This document shows, piece after piece, positions 16,504 through 24,233 of a stretch of 34,747 nt of DNA. The notes beneath the pieces were generated by a model, which was given only the letters and a program-made list of their open reading frames with translations, ran no database searches and was not told the origin of the DNA. Numbering within the stretch: the first letter of the stretch is position 1; each line of letters begins with the position of its first letter. Both the position numbers and the translations under genes were made by a program. Source of the DNA: Clostridiales bacterium (GTDB lineage: Bacteria > Bacillota > Clostridia > Oscillospirales > Oscillospiraceae); contig DXYV01000029.1 of assembly GCA_019415645.1 (NCBI GenBank), positions 1-34,747 of the forward strand, in the 5' to 3' direction.

Positions 16504-17181
16504 TCAAGGAATGCTCTTCCGGCTCACATCCTCCGGCGTTCCGTGCCAGAACACCAGCAGGGTACCCGAACGGACGGCCAGTTCTGCCGTCCGGCCCAGA
16601 AACTCGTTGCTCACGCCCAGGGGCATATCGCAGGTAAGCGCGGCATCCTCCAGCGGATAGGCCACCCCGCGCTCTGAGACGCCCAACGCTTTCTCGCCGT
16701 GGCAGAACACCGAGAAGGTCCCGCGGCACTGGTCAGAAAAACGCAGTCCGCCGTCCGTGACCGCAGTCACCACCGTCCCGTCGTCGGCCAGCAGATAGCC
16801 CTCCGCCCCACTCCGGGACAGGCCGGCCAGCAACTGGAGGGAGGCCACCGTCATATCCAGCCGTCCGCCCAGGGCGCCGCAAATCACAAAGCGGCCATAG
16901 CCCCGCTCCCGCCCCAGCCGCAGGGCCAGGCCCAGATCGGTGTCGTCCTTCTCCTTGGGCACCCGCACCACGTGGGGGTGCTCCGGCACATAGCCCAGGG
17001 AATCAAAATCCCCCACCACCAGCTGCGCGGGAATGGCCAGCGCCTCCACCGTGCGGTAGCCCCCGTCGGCGGCGATGGTCAGATCGCCGGGCCCCGGGCG
17101 GCGGCTCAGAGGCGCGCAGGCTCCGGCGCCGAAAATATAGCAGGTCGGTACGGCCGCAGCCTCCCGCATTGCGTCATGCAT
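16504..17181 (-). CDS. thiN: Thiamine pyrophosphokinase
   Basis: 225 residues, usual length. Transfers pyrophosphate from ATP to thiamine, giving thiamine diphosphate in the cytoplasm. Motifs: AADGG (37-41), GDFDS (57-61), KEKDDTD (76-82), CGALGGRLDM (101-110). The last block usually reads GGRxDH; here the His is Met110, so this is an atypical site. The C-terminal part with LGVSNEF matches the thiamine-binding domain. ATG 17181 follows GAGGAG. It lies 14 bases after the GerMN gene and is the final gene of the ComEA/two-component operon. No TPP riboswitch was found upstream. Confidence 0.9.
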   Translation of the reverse strand: MHDAMREAAAVPTCYIFGAGACAPLSRRPGPGDLTIAADGGYRTVEALAIPAQLVVGDFDSLGYVPEHPHVVRVPKEKDDTDLGLALRLGRERGYGRFVICGALGGRLDMTVASLQLLAGLSRSGAEGYLLADDGTVVTAVTDGGLRFSDQCRGTFSVFCHGEKALGVSERGVAYPLEDAALTCDMPLGVSNEFLGRTAELAVRSGTLLVFWHGTPEDVSRKSIP

Positions 17182-17195
17182 GGTCCCATTCTCCT

Positions 17196-18113
17196 CTATC
17201 CCTGACCGCTGGCCAGGCTGAAATCAGGCTCCAGCGGCCGGTCGGTGGCCACGCCGCCGAACTGATCCAGCGGTGCGTCCTCCACCAGCAGCTGCACGGC
17301 CGTCACGGCGTCCAGATTGCCCAGGGTATTCACCACGGAATAGAGCAGCAGGCGCTGCGCCTCCTGCGACTCCGGGGCGTTCTCCTGGAAAGCCGCCGAA
17401 AAGTTTACATAACAAATCCCATCGTCCAACCGCGCGTCCAGCAGCTCGCACGCCTCCGGGAACAACGCCACCAGGCTGCCGCTCTCCGGGCCGGCCATCA
17501 GCGCCTCCAGCACCACCTCATAGAGGTTGTCGCTCTCGGTGAGGGTGAGCTCCCGGTTCTCAAACCCCAGTCCGCCGCCGGTGCTCCGGGCAAAATAGAG
17601 CACCACCGACACCTGCTTGGGCTCCTCCTCCGCGCCGGCGAACATAACATCGTCCGGAGAGAGGACCTGCCGGGCACGGTACGCGATCTCGTTGCCGTTG
17701 ACGGTGATGGAGACCTGCTCCACGCCCTCCAGCTGGCACATGGTCAGGGTAATGCAGTAGTCGGCCAGGGTCAGGTCGATTCCGGTCAGGTCGCCGTAGG
17801 GGGCCGACAGGTCCAGCTGGAGCAGGCCGTCGGCCGACAGCGTATAGCCCAGCAGGCGGGTATCCGCCGGGAAGGGGTCCTCCAGCCCCTCCCCTGTGGG
17901 GCCGCTCAGCAGGACCCGCATAATGGTGGTCACATCGGCGGTTTGGGTATTCGTCTCATAAAGCTCCCAGGACAGGGCCGCCGCCGGCGGCTGAGAGCCG
18001 CTCTGGGCCACCGGGAACCACAGCCGCACCCCTTCCGCGACCTGCGCCTCTCCGCAGCCGCTCAGGCCCAGCAGCAGGGCCGCCAGCAGAGCGGCCAATC
18101 CACAGCGCCTCAT
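17196..18113 (-). CDS. GerMN-domain lipoprotein
   Basis: 305 residues. Signal peptide 1-19 with lipobox LSGC; C20 is the lipid site. Two GerMN domains follow (roughly 70-170 and 185-290), each with the pattern of a short strand, a -LLxGP/ALMAGPESG- turn and a late VNFSAAF or LDLSAPY strand. GerM of Bacillus has the same two-domain layout and works in sporulation and germination; other GerMN lipoproteins sit beside sensor kinases of the envelope (LpqB-like). The start ATG overlaps the kinase stop (ATGA), so it is translated together with the kinase and may be an accessory to its sensing. Role inferred from context. Confidence 0.87.
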   Translation of the reverse strand: MRRCGLAALLAALLLGLSGCGEAQVAEGVRLWFPVAQSGSQPPAAALSWELYETNTQTADVTTIMRVLLSGPTGEGLEDPFPADTRLLGYTLSADGLLQLDLSAPYGDLTGIDLTLADYCITLTMCQLEGVEQVSITVNGNEIAYRARQVLSPDDVMFAGAEEEPKQVSVVLYFARSTGGGLGFENRELTLTESDNLYEVVLEALMAGPESGSLVALFPEACELLDARLDDGICYVNFSAAFQENAPESQEAQRLLLYSVVNTLGNLDAVTAVQLLVEDAPLDQFGGVATDRPLEPDFSLASGQG

Positions 18114-19609
18114 ACCTCCACCTCCTGCTCCCGGTAGGCCGGGAAGGTCACGATAAACCGGGTGCCGCCCCCCTCCCGGGGCATGACGGCGATGGTCCCG
18201 TCAAACAGCCGCACCGTGTCGCTGACGATGGACAAGCCCAGTCCGGTGCCGCCGGCGGCCCGGGAGCGGGCCTTGTCCACCCGGTAGAAGCGATCAAAGA
18301 TCTTGTCCCGGTCCTCCTCGGGGATACCCACGCCGGTGTCCGCCACCTCCAGGGTGACTGTGTACTCGCTGCGGGTAAGGGACACCATCACCCGGCCGCC
18401 GGGCAGGTTGTATTTCACGGCATTCTCCATCAGGTTGAAGGCGATCTGATACACCTCGTCGTCCGAGGCGGGCACATAACAGTCGGCGCGCAGGTCGGTC
18501 TGAAGGGTCACCTCCACCGCGTCGGCCAGGGGCTGGAGCATCCGCTGCACCCGCACGATCACCCGGCCCACGTCCACCGCCTTGTGCTCCACCACCGTCC
18601 CGGCGTCCAGCCGGGTGAGGGTGAGCAGCTTCTCGCTGATTCGGGTCAGGCGGTCGGCCTCCTCCCCGATGTCGCCTACAAAGTCCTTGATGGTCTCCAG
18701 GTCCATGTTTTCGTTCTGAAGAATGGAATCCGCCATCAGGCGGATGGAGGCCAGCGGTGTTTTCAGCTCATGGGAGGCGTCGGAGACAAAGCGCCGCCGG
18801 ACCTCCTCCGTGGTCTGAAGCCGGTCAGTGAGCTGATTGAACTCGCCGGCCAGCTGGGCCAGCTCGTCGCCGCCCTCGATCTCCACCCGATGGTTGTACT
18901 CGCCCTCCCGCACCTTGCGGATGGCCCGCAGAAGATTTCCGATGCCGTGGCTGAGGGAACGGGAGAACACCAGGCACAGGGTAATGGCCACCAGGCAGAT
19001 GATCACCGATACATAGCGCAGGTTGGCCTGGATGTTGCGCAGCAGGCTGGCCTGGTCCGCGTCGTACTCATAGAGGTAGACCGCCCCCACCGTCACGCCC
19101 CGGTACATGATGGGCACGGCGGCCCGGCTGCGGAACGCGTTTTCCTGGTATTCCGAGCGGAACACGTCGTTGCCCTGAAGGGCGGAGACCACCTCGGCCA
19201 GCAGGGCATAGCGGGACACGCCGGGCTCTACCTCCGAGGAGTCGTAGACGATCAGCGCCGACGCGTCCGTGACCAGCACCCGGCTGACCGCCAGGTCCTC
19301 CAGCGTCGGCATGACCGCCTGGATTCGCTCCGTGATGGTCGTCCCTGCTTCCTCCGCTTCCCCTCCGCTGCCGGTCAGCACCTCTGATGCGGCCAGGGTG
19401 GAGGCCACCACCGACGCCTGACTCTGGAGGGAGGTCTCCTTGGAGCGGAATACCATGTCCTGGGCCATGAGCACCGGGTAGGTGTTCAGCAGCACCACCA
19501 CAGTGGCCACGACCAGCAGGTAAATCATGGCGTATTTGACCTGAATCGACTGCCAGAAGGGCACGCGGCCCGTGGCGTCGGGGGTCTTGTTCGGCTTTGC
19601 TTCGCCCAT
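18110..19609 (-). CDS. Membrane sensor histidine kinase (WalK/PhoR-like)
   Basis: 499 residues. Helix 1 at about 26-48, an extracytoplasmic sensor region about 50-195, helix 2 at about 198-218, HAMP about 218-270, HisKA with FVSDASHELKTPL (H280 is the phosphorylation site), and HATPase with N-box NLMENAVKYN (392-401), DTGVGIP (424-430) and GGTGLGLSIV (453-462). ATG 19609 follows GGGAGGCGG; the frame is open to 19708 but that stretch overlaps the regulator gene and lacks a ribosome site. Partner of the response regulator 65 bases upstream, and coupled to the GerMN lipoprotein by a 4-base overlap. Confidence 0.93.
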   Translation of the reverse strand: MGEAKPNKTPDATGRVPFWQSIQVKYAMIYLLVVATVVVLLNTYPVLMAQDMVFRSKETSLQSQASVVASTLAASEVLTGSGGEAEEAGTTITERIQAVMPTLEDLAVSRVLVTDASALIVYDSSEVEPGVSRYALLAEVVSALQGNDVFRSEYQENAFRSRAAVPIMYRGVTVGAVYLYEYDADQASLLRNIQANLRYVSVIICLVAITLCLVFSRSLSHGIGNLLRAIRKVREGEYNHRVEIEGGDELAQLAGEFNQLTDRLQTTEEVRRRFVSDASHELKTPLASIRLMADSILQNENMDLETIKDFVGDIGEEADRLTRISEKLLTLTRLDAGTVVEHKAVDVGRVIVRVQRMLQPLADAVEVTLQTDLRADCYVPASDDEVYQIAFNLMENAVKYNLPGGRVMVSLTRSEYTVTLEVADTGVGIPEEDRDKIFDRFYRVDKARSRAAGGTGLGLSIVSDTVRLFDGTIAVMPREGGGTRFIVTFPAYREQEVEV

Positions 19610-19674
19610 GGGGCCGCCTCCCTTCCCGCGGGTTCTTTCGCCCGGTCTTACGGTCCTATCCGCCGGCGCGGGGC

Positions 19675-20364
19675 TCAGCTGTTTTTGAAGTAGTAGCCCA
19701 CGCCCCACTTGGTCAGAATATATTCCGGGTTGGCCGGGTCGGGCTCCAGCTTTTCCCGCAGGCGGCGCACATGGACGTCCACCGTGCGGAACTCGCCCAT
19801 GTACTCATAGCCCCACACCAGATTGAGCAGATTCTCCCGGCTGTACACCCGGCCGGGATTTTTCAGGAAGAGCTCGATCAGGTCGAACTCCTTGGCGGTC
19901 AGCTCCACCGGACGGCCCTGGCTCCAGGCGGCGCGGGAGACCGTGTCGATGGCGATGGCCCCCCGCTCCAGGCGGCTGGCCTCCTGCTCCTTCTTCTCCG
20001 TGGCGCCCGCCCGGCGGAGCATGGCCCGGATGCGGGCCTTGAGCTCCAGAATGTTGAAGGGCTTGGTGATATAGTCGTCCGCCCCGCACTCAAATCCGAT
20101 GATCTTGTCCGCATCCTCGCTGCGGGCGGTCAGCATGATGATGGGCACATTGGAGAACTCCCGAATCTTCATGCAAGCCTGGAGACCGTCAATTTTGGGC
20201 ATCATCAGGTCCAGAATGATCAGGTCGAACTCCCCGGTGCGGGCCAGGGCGACGGCCTCCTCGCCGTCGCTGCCGGTGGTCACCTGGTAACCCTCGTTTT
20301 CCAGGTTGAACTTGATGCCCTTCACCAGCACCCGCTCGTCATCTACCACTAATATATTAGCCAT
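19675..20364 (-). CDS. OmpR/PhoB-family response regulator
   Basis: 229 residues. Receiver 1-118 with acidic D8/D9, phosphoacceptor D52 in LIILDLMMP, T79 and K101 in ITKPF; winged-helix DNA-binding domain about 130-228, with the ELTAKEFDLIELFLKNPGRV and RTVDVHVRRLREKLE blocks. A complete, active-looking PhoB/WalR-type regulator paired with the adjacent kinase. GGAGGAACG precedes the ATG. It overlaps the ComEA-like gene by 8 bases. Targets unknown. Confidence 0.94.
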   Translation of the reverse strand: MANILVVDDERVLVKGIKFNLENEGYQVTTGSDGEEAVALARTGEFDLIILDLMMPKIDGLQACMKIREFSNVPIIMLTARSEDADKIIGFECGADDYITKPFNILELKARIRAMLRRAGATEKKEQEASRLERGAIAIDTVSRAAWSQGRPVELTAKEFDLIELFLKNPGRVYSRENLLNLVWGYEYMGEFRTVDVHVRRLREKLEPDPANPEYILTKWGVGYYFKNS

Positions 20365-20770
20365 CCGTCGTTCCTCCTACGGTCGCATAATCCATGATCG
20401 CGCTGAGAATCCCCTCGCCGATCCCCTTCACGTTGCGCAGGTCCTCCACATAAGTGAAGGGACCGTTGGCCTCCCGGTAATCCACAATGGCCTGCGCACG
20501 GACCTCCCCAATGGAGGGCAGCAGCTGGAGCTCATCCACCGTGGCGGTGTTCAGGTCAATGGGAAAGACGTCCTCCGTCTGCTCCGGTGCCGGGGACGCC
20601 TCCGCCGCGGCAGTCTCTGCCGGTGCGGACACGGCGGGCGGAGCCGCCTGCTGCGCGGTGATGGTCACCGGCTCCGCGCCCCGCTGGGTTCCCCAGAAAT
20701 AGCTCCCCATGACCACCAGGGTCAGGACGGTGATTCCGATGGCCGCGCGCTCCAGTTTGGTCAGTTTCAC
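20357..20770 (-). CDS. ComEA-like helix-hairpin-helix DNA-binding protein
   Basis: 137 residues: an N-terminal membrane helix (about 8-26), an Ala/Pro/Glu-rich outer linker (31-68), then one HhH domain (70-130) with IDLNTATVDELQLLPSIGE and FTYVEDLRNVKGIGEG, the ComEA DNA-binding core. ComEA captures incoming DNA at the cell surface during transformation; no comEC or other competence gene is nearby. The frame begins with GTG at 20770 after a GGGGGCGGG stretch. It heads an operon with a two-component system, which is unusual company. Confidence 0.88.
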   Translation of the reverse strand: MKLTKLERAAIGITVLTLVVMGSYFWGTQRGAEPVTITAQQAAPPAVSAPAETAAAEASPAPEQTEDVFPIDLNTATVDELQLLPSIGEVRAQAIVDYREANGPFTYVEDLRNVKGIGEGILSAIMDYATVGGTTDG

Positions 20771-20823
20771 ATTCCCGCCCCCACTCTTGTCTCGTATTTC
20801 TGTAAATTCCCCGCGCCTGCCTG

Positions 20824-20852
20824 TTGCGCCGGACCGCGGAATTTGCTATAAT
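20824..20852 (+). promoter_or_regulatory. Promoter for the carboxypeptidase gene
   Basis: -35 TTGCGC (20824-20829, weak), 17-bp spacer, perfect -10 TATAAT (20847-20852). It leaves a leader of about 90 bases before ATG 20951. Confidence 0.55.
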
Positions 20853-20950
20853 AAAGGTTACCATAATATCTGCCGTCCTCTGCCGCACTGTGCATCTCAC
20901 GGCATGGGACGTTGATTTCTATATTATATCACAGGATCGGGGAGTTTCCT

Positions 20951-22330
20951 ATGAAAAAATATCGGTTTTTTTCCGCCGTTTTGACCCTTGCGCTTCTGCT
21001 TGCCACCGCGGTTCCCGCCCTGGCGCTGGAGGCGCCCGAGCTCACCTGCGGCGCCGCCATTCTGGTGGACGGCGACCATGGCGACGTGCTCTTCGAAAAA
21101 AACGGCTATGAAAAAATGTACCCCGCATCCATCACCAAGATCATGACCTCTCTGCTGGTGCTGGAGGCTATTGAGGACGGCCAGCTCACGCTGGACACGC
21201 CCATCACCGCTTCGGAGACCGCCATCGCGGCCATCACCGCCGACAGCTCCACCCAGAACATCCAGCCCGGTGAGATTCTGACTGTGGAGCAGCTGCTCTA
21301 CTGCGACCTGGTGGCCTCCGCCAACGAGGCGTGCAACATCCTGGCCGAGACCGTCGCCGGCTCCATCAGCGCTTTTGTGGATCTTATGAACCAGAAGGCC
21401 GCCGAGCTGGGCATGGAGAATACTCATTTTGTCAATCCAAGCGGCCTGCACGACCCGGAGCACTATACCACCGCTTACGACATCTACCTGATGGCCCACG
21501 CTGCCATGCAGTATGAGACCTTCCGCACCATCGTCTCCACGGCGCGCTACGTTGTCCCCGCCACCAATATGAGCGGCGAGCGCAACCTCTATACCACCAA
21601 TGCCCTGATCGACAACTGGCGCATCGCCGGCTATACTTACTCCAAGGCCATCGGTATCAAGACCGGCACCACCGATGCGGCCGGCCAGTGTCTGGCCGCG
21701 GCCGCAGTGGACGAGCAGGGGCGCACCTTTTACTGCGTCGTGCTCAACGCCCAAAATGTGGTGGACAGCGCAGGCAACACCACCCGGTACAGCTTTAAGG
21801 AGAGCCGGGATCTGCTGGAGTGGGGCTTTGCAAACTTCGAGCGCATGACGCTCATGGACGACACCACCCTGATCCGCGAGGTCGCCGTCACCCTGTCCGA
21901 CGAACAGGACTACGTTCTGGCCGAGCCCCGGGGGTCGGTGGAGCGCACCATGCCCACCGACTACGATCCCGAGCTGGCGGAATATCGGGTGGACCTGCCC
22001 GAAAGCGTGGAGGCCCCGGTGGAGGCCGGCGATGTACTGGGCACCGTCACTCTGATCTATGAGGGGGAGGAGTACGGCACGCTGGACCTGGTGGCCGCCG
22101 ACGGCGTGGCGCGCTCCGACTTCCAGTATTATCTCAAGACCATCCAGGAATATCTGAACACCTGGTGGGTGCGCGCCCTGCTGATTGTTCTGGCCGTCCT
22201 CATCCTGGTGCTGATCCTCTATCTGGGCGTGATCCGCCCCCACCGCCGCAGCCGCAACCGTTACCGCCGGCGCACCTATTCCGGCTCCCGCCGCAGCCGG
22301 TATTCCGGCCAGCGCCGCCGGCGCTATTGA
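20951..22330 (+). CDS. D-alanyl-D-alanine carboxypeptidase (PBP5/DacF type)
   Basis: 459 residues. Signal peptide 1-26 (cut near ALA-LEA), then the penicilloyl-serine transferase domain: catalytic S60 in SITK (60-63), SAN (123-125), KTG (237-239). It trims the terminal D-Ala from peptidoglycan stem peptides outside the membrane. The PBP5 C-terminal beta domain follows (about 300-385). Instead of an amphipathic anchor it has a full membrane helix (about 405-427) and then a strongly basic 31-residue tail with repeated R-x-YSG units, predicted to lie in the cytoplasm. ATG 20951 follows GGGGAG. Single-gene transcript ending at 22364-22404. Confidence 0.94.
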   Translation: MKKYRFFSAVLTLALLLATAVPALALEAPELTCGAAILVDGDHGDVLFEKNGYEKMYPASITKIMTSLLVLEAIEDGQLTLDTPITASETAIAAITADSSTQNIQPGEILTVEQLLYCDLVASANEACNILAETVAGSISAFVDLMNQKAAELGMENTHFVNPSGLHDPEHYTTAYDIYLMAHAAMQYETFRTIVSTARYVVPATNMSGERNLYTTNALIDNWRIAGYTYSKAIGIKTGTTDAAGQCLAAAAVDEQGRTFYCVVLNAQNVVDSAGNTTRYSFKESRDLLEWGFANFERMTLMDDTTLIREVAVTLSDEQDYVLAEPRGSVERTMPTDYDPELAEYRVDLPESVEAPVEAGDVLGTVTLIYEGEEYGTLDLVAADGVARSDFQYYLKTIQEYLNTWWVRALLIVLAVLILVLILYLGVIRPHRRSRNRYRRRTYSGSRRSRYSGQRRRRY

Positions 22331-22363
22331 CCCCGCTTCCCGCGAAGCGTTTCGATCAAACAG

Positions 22364-22404
22364 ACGCGCCCTGGACTCCAAATTGGAGTCCAGGGCGCGT
22401 TTTC
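22364..22404. terminator. Terminator between convergent carboxypeptidase and methylase genes
   Basis: 16-bp perfect stem (22364-22379 with 22385-22400), loop AAATT, then TTTTCT on the plus strand. The minus-strand tail (TCTGTTTG) is weaker, but it lies 13 bases after the methylase stop and may serve both. Confidence 0.9.
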
Positions 22405-22416
22405 TACGATTCGTAT

Positions 22417-23532
22417 TCAATAATTGGTGATAATCAGATGCTCCACATCCCGGTCGTTGCGGCTGCGCACGTTATAGGTGTACTGTTTTCCGAAGCGGCG
22501 GATGTGAAAGGCTCCCTCATACAGGCCGTGGATGAAGGGCGTATTTTTGATGACCAGCAGAATGTTGGCCCGGCTCCGCCGCAGGGCGCCGGCCAGCCGT
22601 TCCTGGTCTTCCCGGGTGAACACGTTGCCCTCATAATCGTCAAAGTCCGTGTCGTAGGGCGGGTCCAGGAAGATAAAATCCCGGGGGCCCGGGTCCAGGG
22701 CGTCCAGGAACGCCTCAAAGTCCATGCAGGAGAGCTGCGTGCGGGCAAACAGGTCCGCGATCTCCGGGCGGAACATGTCGTCTACCTTACCGCCCAGATT
22801 TTTCTGGTTGTAGGACATCCCGCCGTAGGGAATGTTGAACTCGCCCCGCCGGTTATAGCGGAACATGGAGCCGTAGCAGTATTCCCGGATGAAATAGAAA
22901 TTGGCTGTGCGGCAGGCCGCGCCTGGGTCTGGAATTCGCTCCAGCTGGATGTCGTTGAACACGGCGCGGAAGTACATATAGTAGCCGCTGGTAAATCCAG
23001 TGACCAGATTTTCCCGCAGGTCCTCCTGGCTGAAGGGCTTGCGCTGGTGGTTGCGGCAGGTGCGGACAAATTTGTCCAGGGCCATGCGGGTCAGCTCTGT
23101 CCGGAATGCCGCCTGGTCCAGTACAATGCGGGCCAGCGTCCCCCGCTCCAGCAGGGTCTCCGTCCGCCGGGCCACAAAGTCCATCAGCTCCTGTTCCAGC
23201 TCCTCCTTGGTCCAGCGTCCCTCCAGAAAGGCCTGAAACCAGCCCGTCAGCTGTTCCCCGGCCGCCCGGCAGTCCTCGGTCAGGTCCCGGAAGCTCTCGT
23301 GATAGCACAGCAGCAGGTCCCGCAGCTCCAGGTCCTGGGTCTGGATCAGGCGGTAAAATTCCATCAGCGCCCGAGAGCTGTCGTTGACGGCCGCCCGCTG
23401 GGGCTCCAGGGCAAAAAAGAGAGCCCCCCCGCCGAAAAAGGGCTCGATATAGCGGTCATAGTCCGGAATCAGCGGCCGGATGTGGGGCAGTTCCCGGGAT
23501 TTTCCCCCCGGCCATTTGATGATGGGGTCCAT
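22417..23532 (-). CDS. Dam-family (D12) adenine-N6 DNA methyltransferase
   Basis: 371 residues. The order fits the alpha (Dam) class: KWPGGKSRELP at 6-16, SAM-binding motif I PFFGGGALFF (31-40), a large recognition region, then catalytic DPPY at 290-293, and NVFTREDQERLAGAL after it. It is longer than typical Dam proteins (about 270-280), the extra length lying in residues 60-200, in the target-recognition part. No restriction endonuclease is adjacent, so it looks like an orphan methylase; the recognition site cannot be read. ATG 23532 follows AGGAAGTGAG. A 12-bp hairpin and the structured repeat lie just upstream. Confidence 0.9.
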   Translation of the reverse strand: MDPIIKWPGGKSRELPHIRPLIPDYDRYIEPFFGGGALFFALEPQRAAVNDSSRALMEFYRLIQTQDLELRDLLLCYHESFRDLTEDCRAAGEQLTGWFQAFLEGRWTKEELEQELMDFVARRTETLLERGTLARIVLDQAAFRTELTRMALDKFVRTCRNHQRKPFSQEDLRENLVTGFTSGYYMYFRAVFNDIQLERIPDPGAACRTANFYFIREYCYGSMFRYNRRGEFNIPYGGMSYNQKNLGGKVDDMFRPEIADLFARTQLSCMDFEAFLDALDPGPRDFIFLDPPYDTDFDDYEGNVFTREDQERLAGALRRSRANILLVIKNTPFIHGLYEGAFHIRRFGKQYTYNVRSRNDRDVEHLIITNY

Positions 23533-23549
23533 AGCTCACTTCCTAAATC

Positions 23550-23582
23550 GCGGTCTGTTCCCCATGCACAGGGACAGACCGC
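23550..23582 (-). promoter_or_regulatory. Hairpin in the methylase leader
   Basis: GCGGTCTGTTCCC (23550-23562) pairs with GGGACAGACCGC (23571-23582) with one bulged T. It lies 17 bases upstream of the methylase start. The rest of 23583-23631 shows no clear signal beyond a GCGCGC-rich stretch. Confidence 0.45.
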
Positions 23583-23631
23583 TGGTTCTTTGGTTGTTCC
23601 CGCGCAGCGCGCGGTCTTGGCTTATTATCCT

Positions 23632-23889
23632 GCGTACGGAACAAAGCCGCAGTTCTTGAGAGCCAAGGCTTGAAAGCCAAACAACTTTGTTCAGGTGCAA
23701 GGTTTTGAGCAAAATCGCCTAAAATCCTTGCACCATCCCTTGACGTGGCGTGCCACATCAAGGGATATACGCATGGAAACAGGGACTGCATTTCATCCAA
23801 ACGGTTCCAAAAAGCCGTTTGGATGAAATTGTGCGGCAGCTGCCGCGCGAATAGACCGCATTGCGGTTTATTCCGCAGACATTATTATA
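23632..23889 (+). repeat. Structured repeat element, copy A (six hairpins)
   Basis: 258 bases in the gene-free gap 23533-23978. Hairpins in order: P1 AACAAAG/CTTTGTT (23640-23646, 23685-23691) with a large insert; P2 GGTGCAAGG/CCTTGCACC (23694-23702, 23726-23734); P3 TCCCTTGA/TCAAGGGA (23736-23743, 23758-23765) with inner GTGG/CCAC; P4 15 bp (23790-23804, 23815-23829); P5 GCGGC/GCCGC (23833-23846); P6 AATAGACCGC/GCGGTTTATT (23850-23859, 23863-23872). The same series occurs inverted at 32593-32822. Linkers match closely (17 of 17 positions but one at the left end; ATACGCAT, GCCGCGCGAATA, TTTATTC, AGACATTA), while P3, P4 and P6 differ in sequence yet still pair. No reading frame is conserved. 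Family not recognised; a small mobile element or a structured RNA are both possible. Confidence 0.8.
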
Positions 23890-23910
23890 GCACGCAAGGG
23901 CGAAATACGC

Positions 23911-23957
23911 AAAAGAAATCTGCGGCCGCTCCGGGGCGCTGCCCGGGCCGGCCGCAG
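23911..23957 (-). terminator. Terminator after the TSCPD gene
   Basis: On the minus strand, CTGCGGCCG and CGGCCGCAG (arms at 23949-23957 and 23920-23928) enclose a further GC stem, followed by ATTTCTTTT (23919-23911). It closes the metallopeptidase/TSCPD transcript before repeat copy A. Confidence 0.75.
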
Positions 23958-23978
23958 GATATACGGAAATACGGAAGG

Positions 23979-24233
23979 TTAGGCCCCCTGCTCCAGTGCC
24001 TGCCGCAGGGCGCGGGAGAGCTGGTCCGGGCAGGAGGTGGCCTTTCCGCCGCAGCGGATGCCCTCCAGCCGCGCCACCACGTCCTCCGCCTTCATCCCCT
24101 TGACCAGGCTCATGATGCCGTGGAGGTTGCCGTCGCAGCCGCCCTGCACCTGTACGTCGGTGATGATTCCATCCTCCACCGTCACAGTCATGGCCCGGGA
24201 GCAGACGCCCCGGGGCTTGTACTCAATCGTCAT
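23979..24233 (-). CDS. TSCPD domain protein (TIGR03905 family)
   Basis: 84 residues, four Cys (11, 33, 61, 68). Ends with the diagnostic TSCPDQLSRAL (67-77) and has the family's opening pattern PRGVCSRAMTV and QGGCDGNLHG. The domain also occurs at the C-terminus of some ribonucleotide reductases, where Cys are thought to bind metal; the free-standing form has no assigned function. ATG 24233 follows GGGAGGAAC; the longer frame to 24314 runs antisense-free inside the metallopeptidase gene and has no site. Overlaps that gene by 11 bases. Confidence 0.88.
   Translation of the reverse strand: MTIEYKPRGVCSRAMTVTVEDGIITDVQVQGGCDGNLHGIMSLVKGMKAEDVVARLEGIRCGGKATSCPDQLSRALRQALEQGA

Noticed and set aside
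16440..17200. TPP riboswitch near thiN
   Set aside because: No THI-box-like sequence seen; the gene is internal to an operon and starts 14 bases after the GerMN gene.
23632..23889. Cis-regulatory riboswitch of the flanking gene
   Set aside because: The two copies lie in opposite orientation relative to the genes they precede, and those genes are unrelated, which does not fit a cis riboswitch.
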